Assembly (NCBI GenBank): GCA_021029095.1
Contig: JAJOHG010000016.1
Location: 62,001-126,000, forward strand
DNA: 64,000 bases
Direction: 5' to 3'
Source of the DNA: Phellopilus nigrolimitatus
Lineage: Eukaryota > Basidiomycota > Agaricomycetes > Hymenochaetales > Hymenochaetaceae
The notes below the pieces were generated by a model. It searched no databases. It was given only the letters and a program-made list of their open reading frames with translations, and was not told the origin of the DNA. Below are positions 55,700-64,000 of this stretch, piece by piece. A program made the position numbers and the translations under genes. The first letter of the stretch is position 1, and each line of letters begins with the position of its first letter.

Positions 55700-56887
55700 T
55701 CAACTTCCAAGTAGGTACCTCCACATGCCGAACGTAAGATTTACAATAAAACCGAGCACAAGTGCCATTTGCATCCGTTTCCTATAGTGTCGTACATGAG
55801 TCAACGATTCGCAAGTCTTTCCGCGAGAAAAGAAAAACGAGCTCACGAGAAAACAACGCTGCTCGTCCGTTCATGCGTGCTCCCATCTTCCCAGAACACC
55901 GCCGGGTGCGTAGCTCGCAGGAAAAAGAACGGCAAGAGGGGGAAGAAGAAGCCGACAAGGAGGCCTTGAAGGATCGTTGTGGACGCAGACGACTGCGTGA
56001 TCGAAGTTGTGCTCCCGTCATCCAGCGCGTCAATCCACTGCTCTTCCAACGCCCGCGCGTGTTCGTCGTCTGTCGGTTTAAATTATGAATTAAGAAAAGA
56101 TATATCAAAGAGAATAATAATGAAGACGCACAATCTTCGTCTTCCCCGAGCGGTTCCGTGTCGAGGTAGTTGCCCGACGACTGGCTGTGGAACGTCCGCC
56201 GGAAGTTCGCGATATCATCCTCTGAAAATCCCGCCGCCGCCAGCCGGTCGAAACCCCGCAGAGGTCTTATTTGTGCGTTCTTGTGTCATGTTCGAGGGTC
56301 AATGTGTCGGTAGTGCGCACCAACGAAGGAAAAAAAAGCCCTGCAACGCACCTGGACGTGCACGTCGTCTCCCGCCTCTTCGTCCGCCTCAACTATCTCA
56401 GCGCCAACAGAGCAATGTAGCCACGTAGGTGCCGGCCCCGCCGCGCCGTCACCCTCCACTGCACTCAAGCTCCCTCCGCCCTCCTGCGTATCCGACGCCG
56501 ATGCCCGCTGCTGATGTCGCTCGAGTGCGCCGAGCCAATCGACCAGGATGACCGCGTCGCTGAGGATCCGACCGGCGTATATGAGCCGTAGTCGGCGCTG
56601 TGCAGCCTGCGGGCGCGCCGCGCGTATCTTTCGGCGCGTCGGGAGACGTGTCAGTTCTCCACCTCCGTAGAGCACGCTGACGGGCGATGAGTTGGAATAC
56701 GTACCTGCTGTTTGACGCTGCGCACCGTGTCTGTCGCGCCGAGCGCGAGGACGAGGTCGGGCAGACCGTCCGTGAAGCGCACCGTGAGCGCCCGCTGCGG
56801 CTGCGGCTGCACGACCGGCGCATCGTGATCTTCTTGCGGAGCGACGGCGCGCTGTTTGCCTTTGGCCTTCTCGCTGAGCCCGGGCAT
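55700..56887 (-). CDS. DSC3: DSC3, Golgi Dsc E3 ligase subunit with ubiquitin-like domain
   Basis: Exons on the minus strand: 56887-56705, 56627-56352, 56279-56132, 56069-55847, 55781-55700; 303 aa. The N-terminus MPGLSEKAKGKQRAV leads to a ubiquitin-like fold (ALTVRFTDGLPDLVLALG, RRLRLIYAGRILSD). The DUF2407 C-terminal domain follows (RPLRGFDRLAAAGFSEDDIA, NFRRTFHSQSSG, EEQWIDALDD), then two membrane segments (LQGLLVGFFFPLLPFFFLRA and MALVLGFIVNLTFGMWRYLL). The last intron (donor GTGAGC at 55846, acceptor before AAACGGATG) is needed to recover the second helix; without it the frame stops at VVFS. The Dsc complex ubiquitinates Golgi/endosomal membrane proteins and activates SREBP in some fungi. 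It is convergent with GST copy B. Confidence 0.88.
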
Positions 56888-57250
56888 GACTGAGGAAAAG
56901 TGTTTTGTGGATGGAGGAGATGGTGGTTGCTTTGCGGGTTGCTGACACGCGTCCGTTCCGCAGCCAGCGCGTACCTCCTTTCTCTCTTAATCGTCCTACT
57001 TCAAATCTTTTCCTTCATATTAACTGGCATCCTTGCTCTACAAAAACTAACTGGACTCGTATTTGCGGACTAGTTCTCACCAATTTCTCACCGAATCATA
57101 ACAGCTGGGAACACTTGAGTCACATGGGCTCCTTTCTGCCGCATTGATATGTATTACAAGCCCAAATTATCCCCTTCGTAGTTCGAACCCAAGCATGGTC
57201 CAGAGAGTGTTCGCAGTTATTTAAGCGACTATCTCTCACAGTTCGCTATC

Positions 57251-59510
57251 ATGGCGAATGGCACTGGCAAGCACGCTCTGGGGCAACATGGCGATCTCTC
57301 GTTCGACATAGCGACCTCATGGATCACCGCGCTGAACAACGCTGTCGCGCACTTGGATGCTGGAGCCTTTACAGCGTGCATCGCGCACGACGGCTGGCTT
57401 AGAGATCTCCTGGTCTTCGCTCCAGACCTCAGGACGCACCGCGGCTACGAAGCGATTCACTCTCATCTGGAAAACACTCTGGCTCAGGCTCAGATCTCGA
57501 ACTTAGTGCTTGACGATAGTCCGTATGGGAAACCCAAGGCCTCTGAGTTTGGGCCTGGAATGCCTATCGTGGAGACTGCATTTAATTTTGAGACGCCCAA
57601 GGCGACTGGGAAAGGCTACGTGCGCATTCTGCCCCCGAGCGAAGGCGAGGCGCCGACGGCTCTATGCTTGATGATGATGCTGAGCGACTGGAAGGGCCAC
57701 GAAGAAATCGATCACGAGTCTGGCGTCTTCGAGGGCCATAACTTGTCCTGGCAAGAGGTGCGAGATCGACGGCGTGCTGAAATCGAGAAGGATCCACTTG
57801 CTATCGTTGGTAAGCCTTTTTCTCATCCTCTAGCGGAGAAGAAGAGACAAATTATCAACGGAACTGGGTAGTCGGAGCTGCACAGTCGGGCTTGCAAGTT
57901 GCGGCTCGCTTTCGTCAAATGGGCATACGGACGCTCGTCCTTGAACAGACTGCCCGTGTCGGAGACGTCTGGAGGAACAGGTATCCGACGCTCGCACTAC
58001 ATACGCCTCGCGCTCATCATTGCTGTGAGCGGTCCCAAGAATAAAACTAATAGTATGAGCAGTGTATAATCAAGATTGAAGTTTTGTACCAGCCGTATCC
58101 GTCGAACTGGCCGGAGTACACTCCGAGGGACAAGCTGGCGTACTGGATAGAGCAGTACGCAGAGACCCAGGATCTCGTCGTCTGGACTTCTTCAAGCCTG
58201 GAGCCCACACCCAAATACAATGCAACAACAAAACGGTGGGACGCCGTCATCAACCGGAACGGGGTACCCGTCGTGCTGCACCCCGCGCACATCGTCATCG
58301 CCGTGAGCATGTACGGGGACCCGGTCGTCCCGTCCCTCGCGGGCGCCGCGTCCTTTCGGGGCACCATCCTCCATGCCAGCGCGTTCGGCGGGGGCGCGCC
58401 TTTCGCGGGGCAGACCGTCGTCGTCGTTGGCGCGGGCAACTCGGCCGCGGACGTCTGCCAGGACCTCGCATTCCGCGGCGCCAGCGCGGTCACGATGGTG
58501 CAGCGCTCCGCGACGGCGGTCGTCTCGTCCGCGTACCTCGCCGCGACGTTTGGCGGGGCGTTCCCGGAGGGGCGTCCGACGTACTATTCCGATCTGGCAT
58601 TTGCGGGAATGCCTGTTGGGCTCCTAAGAGAGCTTGGGAAGAGGGTGCAGCCCTTTGCGGAGAAGTTTGATAAGGAGATGTTGGAAGGCTTGAAGAAATC
58701 TGGATTCAAGCTGACGGATGGCCCTGATCATTCTGGACAGATCCTGATGGTATTTGATAGAGGGGGCGGTAAGTATACAGTACCTTTTTTGCGTGGATTC
58801 ACTGGAATCTTAATGTGTTCATCATTTGACAGGATACTGTGAGTCAAGCAAGAAGCTCATTTTCAACTCCCTATTTTTCTGATGGGTGAAGAAGTTATCG
58901 ACGTGGGATGCGCCTCTCTCATCATCAACGGCTCAGTCAAGGTCAAGCAAGGCACCGAAATCGACCGTCTCACGCCGACGGGTGTCGTCTTTGCGGACGG
59001 CTCCGAACAAGAGGCAGATGCAATAATACTTGCGTGGGTTTTTCTTGCGCTGACTCACTTCCCCTGGATTTATTGTCTGACCTGCGTTCGCTCCTCTTAT
59101 AGAACCGGGTGGCGCCCTGTCCGCGAAAAGCTGCGGCGCATTTTCGGTAGAGATGTTATTGATCACACGAGTGAGCTGTGGGGCGTCGACGAAGGAGGAG
59201 AGCTCCGCGCGGGGTACAAGCCCTCCGGACAACCAGGCGTAAGTAGGCAAAAATAAAATCACCGAGCCCCACTCGTGCTGAGCCCCGGCACGATTTGACA
59301 CTTTTTTCCCGCTTAATTTTAGCTTTGGTTCGCGACGGGCGACTTCGCAATTTCGCGCTTTTACTCCAAGTTTCTCGTAAGTAAAAAAAGATGCGATGCA
59401 AATGAATCGCTCTTAGCCAGTTCGGGAGGCACATGGCTTACTTCGCTCTTTGATTTGCTCTTTAGGCACTGTTCATCAAGGGTATCGAACTGGGCTATTT
59501 TTCATCTTGA
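57251..59510 (+). CDS. FMO-like flavin monooxygenase with N-terminal NTF2-like domain
   Basis: Eight exons: 57251-57809, 57872-58024, 58082-58768, 58833-58838, 58895-59033, 59103-59238, 59323-59376, 59466-59510; 592 aa. The first 185 residues resemble an NTF2/SnoaL-like cone (ITALNNAVAHLDAGAFTACI, DLLVFAPDLRTHRGYEAIHS). The FAD Rossmann motif reads VVGAAQSGLQVAARFRQMGI (Ala where most have Gly in GxGxxG), then RYPTLALHTPRAHH and LYQPYPSNWPEYTPRDKLAY. The NADPH site is VVVVGAGNSAADVCQDLA, followed by ATGDFAISRF-type C-terminal sequence. Exon 4 is a 6 nt microexon joining GY to FIDVGCASLII; only this keeps the frame. Basidiomycete relatives are annotated as FAD/NAD(P) monooxygenases; substrate unknown. 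Confidence 0.85.
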
Positions 59511-60194
59511 AGGCTTTCGTCTACGTATGTGATGAGGAGCTAGACATGCTCCATTGTACCTGCTTTCCCGGAATTTTTTGCGTTTATGATAGCAGATCTT
59601 CTATGAAATGAAATGAAAGTTTTGTCCATGATCATTGATCACTATGATCCGAAGCGCGTTGGGTCTAGATATACAAACAATAATGCAACCAGTGTGTGTT
59701 TGCGCGAATGTTAAAGCAAGCAATGCATGGATATGCGTCTATTTCCGCGTGAGTTCGTATTCAGGACGTTCGGACAATGAAGAGTGTACATAGATCATGA
59801 TCGTGTTGGGGCCGTCAATTATGCTGCAGAAGCAGTGCGAGTGAGTCAAATGAAAGGAACGAGGAAAATGGAAAGAAGCCGAAATGAAGTTTGATCACGA
59901 AGTGCCGAAGATGGCGGTATATGTATGAAGATGTATGGAATAGTGTAGGAATTGTCGCTCATGTATAAGGAAGCGAAGACGAGATTTTGAAAGAAGACGA
60001 AGCCGAAGAACTTCTGCTTTAGTTAAATAGAAAGACGGTCAATGCGATGTCTCGAAAATTATGTTCAGTGCGAAATAAGAATATTCCATCGCTATGAATG
60101 CAATGGAGAGCTGTCTGTTTCCGTTGTCGTGGGAGCGAAACAAAGAGAGGGGGCGGAGGAAGCTGGGAAAGCATGGAGAAGGTAACGATGCTCC
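59511..60194. other. Intergenic stretch between convergent genes
   Basis: Convergent 3' ends of the FMO-like and CCCH genes. No coding or repeat signal recognised. Confidence 0.4.
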
Positions 60195-62547
60195 TCATGA
60201 GTGCATGCACGCATCTGTGCGCAGCGCGAAACATCGCTTCTAAGGCGATTCCGCCGAAAACAATTGCTAGATGCGAAAGCGTATCTCAGTTCGCTGTTTC
60301 CATCGAGACGACGCGGCAGGCAACTTGACTCACGTTTGGAAGCTCGAGGTGCACGCTGACGGGCGTCGACGGCGACGATTTCGCGCGGAGAAGCACGGCG
60401 TCGCGGCGGCCCGGGTCGAGCATCGCGCGGCTAACTATCGCGCTGTCATTGTTATCGTCGTACTCGTCACTCCATTCGGCTTTTTCCTCGCCCGCGTCCT
60501 GAACGACGATGACGGGCTGCGTGGAAGGGGGGCAGGCGCGCGCCCCAGCGAGGCTGTACGACTGCAGGTTGAGTGCGAGTGCGTTGTCCACGCCAGGAGC
60601 CTTCCGCGCTGACGAGCCGTGCGGTGTACACACGGGTGCAGCGGGCATCAGAGATAGTGAGCTGGCGCGCTCTTTCCGGTCGACGGGTGTAGCGCCGAGG
60701 AACGGACGGCCGGTGATTGGTGCTAGCAGCACATTGAATGGCGGCTAGTCGTTAAGGGAAACGACCATTACTCACGAGAGAAGGGATCTATGAAACCCGC
60801 GGCATGGCGACGAGAGAGTTCGGACGTGTCTTCCGAGTGACGACGGAGTCCGCTACCTTTTGATGATAATAATCAGCAAGAACTCAAACTCCATTCAAGG
60901 CATCTTACTGTCAGTGCCCATTTTAACTCCTCCACCGACCACTCTCCAGTTGATTCTATAGAAGTTACCGGGCTTCTCGCTGGATGGGGAACCGGGCTGT
61001 GAGCACTCGTCTACAACCGGATTCTTCTGCTTGGGCACAACGGATTCTTCCCATTGCTTATTTCTGGGCGACAGGGGACTAGGCGAAATGGGAGTAATTC
61101 GAGTGATGGGTGTCTCAGAGTGCATACTACGCAGAGAGATAATAAATAAAAGAGGTCAATAATTACTTGAGCATCAGAGGTCGAAAATAGCATTACAAAT
61201 TGCAATGATTGCCCTTGTGGCACCGGCCAAAATCGTTAAAAAATCTACAAGGCTTTGCTAAGTAAAGGGGGAAATGCGTTAGACTCGGCAAGGAAATAAA
61301 CAAGCACTAATATATGACTTGACGCACATCTGAAGTTAGCATTCCGCTGGGCAAGCCTTTCCGGCTCCACGTCCGCCTGCGAAAACACCCGCGGGGTTTG
61401 CCGCGGTGCGCCGGCGCTGGGCGCCTGTTCTCACCGGGTAAACTCTGGTACATGGGGACCGAGATGGGAACGTGCATGATCCTGAGCGGGACGGGCGACG
61501 TTGGCGAGTAGATCGTGTATGGCGGCGTCGGTGGCAGCGGGCGCTGCATTGTGCTGTCCGTCCTTTTGGCGTTCACACCCACGCTCTTCACGCGGGTGTG
61601 CGTAAACGCGCGAGAGCGGGGAGAGGGGCGAAGGGGGGAAGGAGGGGGCACCGTACGGTGCGGCCCGGATCTGCGCGTAGTCGGGCGTTTTGGGTGTCGC
61701 AGGTGTCATGGGCTCGTCCGTAACGACAGAAGACGAGTTCGACGGATGTGCGCATGCGCGTGCACGTGCGGTGGGCGGTGTAGTGCGAGCGAGGGCGCAG
61801 CGAGGTCCATTACCTCCACGTCAAAGTCACGGCCGGAGCCGACAGATTGCGCGCTCGCAGGCGTTGAGTCGGGCGTGGAGTTAGGGACGCGGAAGGGCGG
61901 AGGCGTGGACGGAAAGTATGACGTGGCGGAAGGGCTGGTTGGGTATCCAGCGGGCAGCGTCAATAACGGCGTGGGTGGGGGCGAGTCGTTGTGCAGATAG
62001 CTGCAGCGGGTACCATATACGCATCTACCTAGAAGATAGTTGCGGCAGGGGCGGGCTAGTTGCGAATAGACATGAGCGGGACGCGGCGGCGTTTTTGGAA
62101 AAAGACGCTTACTCCGATACTTGGGATGCTGCTCCGGCTTCGCCTTCCACGCGCCGTCCAGCTCCCTCACATCGGCGTCGTCCTCCGTGCCGACATCCTG
62201 ACTCGAGCTCGGGCACTTCGTCGCGCGAGCTAGGTCTCGGACGGTGCTGCGCTGGACGCGCACACGTTTACCGGGTGCTTGAAGCGGCACCAGTACCCAT
62301 CCTTGCACTGGCCGGCTAGGTAAAACCGGCAAGGCTTCGTGCGGAGCGTCGCCTGGGGGTTCTTCAGCGCGGCGTACTGCTCGGGGGACGCGAGGACGTG
62401 TGCGTAGTCGCACTCCAAGGCTGAGAGTGGGCAGGCACCCGTCTGGAAGTAGACGCAGGGTTTTGCTGGCGCGTTGATCTCAGCACCACGGAAGTGGACC
62501 TACAAGGAGTACAGGGTATACGCACTGTGACGCTTGGCATTCCTCAT
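60195..62547 (-). CDS. Three-CCCH zinc-finger RNA-binding-type protein
   Basis: On the minus strand an exon starting at 62499 encodes VHFRGAEINAPAKPCVYFQT, then GACPLSALECDYAH and KPCRFYLAGQCKDGYWCRFKH; after two introns comes RPCRNYLLGRCVYGTRCSYL then H. These are three CCCH fingers (C-x7-C-x5/6-C-x3-H), an RNA-binding type. The rest is Ser/Pro/Thr-rich (MTPATPKTPDYAQIRAAPYG, ITPIS...SPLSPRNKQWEE, PITGRPFLGATPVDRKERAS). Exon joins PG/GSGLRRHSEDTSEL and FIDPFS/PITGRPF are clean in frame, and a last short exon ends at 60195. The 5' end is unresolved: MRNAKRHS at 62547 would need a 26 nt intron, too short for a fungus. One junction near 61130 is also unclear. Confidence 0.65.
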
Positions 62548-64000
62548 GTTGGTAAGTAGACCTAGGACGAAGCCAGAGAGATCGACAGAGATTTGCCAAT
62601 GGGAGGGGACGGGAGGTGAGGCGGTACAATAAGCTATAGTTGCAGACAGCAAGTATCTTTTAAAGGCAGAGCAGTAACCGACAATGGAGACAAGCGCCTT
62701 CTTGATCGATCGGAAGCGTAACGGACAAGAGACCGAGTTATGACGGAGCCACCAGACGGAGAATCGGGACGCAACAAATGAGCCTCCCGCCCGCAAGAGC
62801 ACGCTGCGACGCAGACAAGACGAAAGCAGTCTCAGATCCGGCCAGATACGCGGCGAGTCCGTTTTCCGCGGTCCAGAACGAGATAGAGAGACCAAAGAGA
62901 ATAGTGAGGCTGGCTATTGAGTCTAACGATAACTCTGCCGGAGTCTTCATTCCTCCTGCAATGATTCATGGATATTTGATTGATTCTCATGACTTTTACG
63001 GGCTTGCAGCGACCGTCCCAGACAACGCGCAACGGACCAAGAACAATACCTCTGTCTCCACAAATTCGCTTCCGTCGCTAGTCATGTTCAACGACTTGAT
63101 CAACCTGAAAAAAAAGAGAACGGTCTAGGACTAGGACGCGCCGTGCGTGCCAAAAGCTTATCCGCCGCGCCTTTTGTTGCGACCGCCGAGCGCGAGCCGC
63201 GAATGGGCGAAAAAATACCGAACCACAGAAGCATCTGCGCACCCGCGTACTTGCCTAGCCCAAGCGAACAATAAGACAGCAAGTCAGGGAGAGCACAGAT
63301 CGACTGCGAGTATGCAGCTGCCGGCTTATTGTGAGCCTTCAGCAGAGCGCGTCGCGTGTCTTCTTATATTTACCCTGACCCGACTGCCCTTTATAGATTT
63401 ATTCCGTTCTACATAGGGTTTGACCGCGCACTGCATAGAAAACTTTATCCTATTTTCTTGCTCTTTCTCTTCTAAAAAAAGTATACATCGGTGACTGAGA
63501 ATTATTTTTGCGCCTGCCTTCGTCTCCAAAATAAACAGGGAAAAAGTAAGTTGAAGCTGCGCCGTAGTCGAATTCCCAGAGCCCGAACATGCTCATCTCA
63601 AAATTTACAGACCGTTCCCCTCGCGATGCGCCTGCGCAACTAAATAACGGAAGCTTCCGTCTACAGGCTAGAACAAACGAGCTCACACAGTCAGTGGCAG
63701 CAGTCCGTGCACCGGTCGAACGAATCAAATCCTCGCATTCCACCCCGCTCTTTTCAGAAGGCCGGAGCGCCGCGCGCGCTGCCAATGCAAAACAAGAAAC
63801 AAAACGGCCCACGACCATGACTCAGGTTTCGTGTGCCAATCTGGACAAGTTTTTGATTTAGCGTTTAGATTTGGAGGCCGCAACGCCAGCGCGGCGCCGT
63901 GAGAGCGAATTCAGTGGGTGCACATGTACGGATGGTCTGATCGGACATTATTGCATGCACTGACTACGACACGGTTGCGCCGCATCGCAACGCACTGGCT
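62548..64000. other. Promoter of the CCCH gene and unassigned right end
   Basis: Holds a CT-rich, probably promoter and 5' UTR sequence for the CCCH gene, then about 1 kb to the window edge in which I see no supported gene. A 116 aa plus-strand frame (62778-63128) has no recognisable features and overlaps the promoter region. Confidence 0.35.

Larger units (their letters stand above)
53885..56350. repeat. Right (parental-looking) arm of the inverted segmental duplication
   Basis: This arm contains the GST promoter, GST copy B, the spacer and most of DSC3, and matches 7135-8915 inverted. DSC3 is complete here and continues beyond the arm, so this is probably the source locus. Confidence 0.85.

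Noticed and set aside
61307..61651. Alternative frame of the CCCH gene reading PTPPYTIYSPTSPVPL
   Set aside because: It looks protein-like, but joining the CCCH exons to it needs an implausible intron, while the other frame links to both flanking exons with standard splice sites.
62778..63128. 116 aa plus-strand frame near the right end
   Set aside because: No domain, composition unlike neighbours, lies in the promoter region of the CCCH gene.

Overview
The window is nuclear DNA from a filamentous basidiomycete, most likely an agaricomycete (mushroom or polypore group). Genes are dense, lie on both strands, are GC-rich in coding regions and are cut by many 45-75 nt GT-AG introns. The gene complement is fungal: GUT2, a cytosolic S9C peptidase, KIN17, a BBC1/AIM3-type actin-patch protein, a KTR/MNN mannosyltransferase, PP4 catalytic subunit, EBP2, CDC37, DSC3, omega-class GSTs, heme oxygenase and an FMO-like monooxygenase. 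The exon structures given were assembled by eye from reading frame, splice signals and, where available, comparison with paralogs in the same window.

Layout. 1-4.7 kb: 3' end of GUT2 and a dipeptidyl-peptidase-V-like gene. 5-8.9 kb: a decayed F-box paralog, a remnant of DSC3 and a GST. 9.4-17.6 kb: KIN17, the long proline-rich BBC1-like gene and a small conserved-looking gene. 18-20.6 kb: an intact F-box/zinc paralog. 21-27 kb: heme oxygenase, two small terminal-inverted-repeat elements, a mannosyltransferase and an unassigned stretch. 27-34.7 kb: PP4C, EBP2, a different F-box gene, a truncated F-box/zinc paralog and a RING protein. 34.7-38.5 kb: an AT-richer stretch with a tandemly duplicated module flanked by a diverged direct repeat. 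38.5-44.4 kb: enoyl-CoA hydratase, a truncated F-box/zinc paralog and CDC37. 45-52 kb: two more F-box/zinc paralogs separated by a TIR element. 52-64 kb: a small membrane protein, a second GST with the complete DSC3, an FMO-like gene and a CCCH zinc-finger gene.

Main observation. Six members of one unusual F-box family lie within about 47 kb. They share a charged N-terminus, an F-box, a CxxC...CxxC knuckle, a long helical region, a CxCC motif and, at the C-terminus, a Cys/His cluster ending in H-x4-H. Two look intact (657 and 796 aa), one carries a one-base insertion and three are truncated or decayed. Internal exon lengths and intron phases match between the two intact copies. I do not recognise a characterised family with this architecture; it could be a lineage-specific, fast-evolving set of SCF substrate receptors.

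The same region has an inverted segmental duplication (GST plus DSC3, arms about 45 kb apart). The left arm is a truncated copy of the right, and a third diverged fragment lies beside an F-box copy. TA-flanked TIR elements, a 215 bp insertion with a 5 bp target duplication, and broken gene copies mark this as a rapidly rearranging accessory region set among conserved housekeeping genes.
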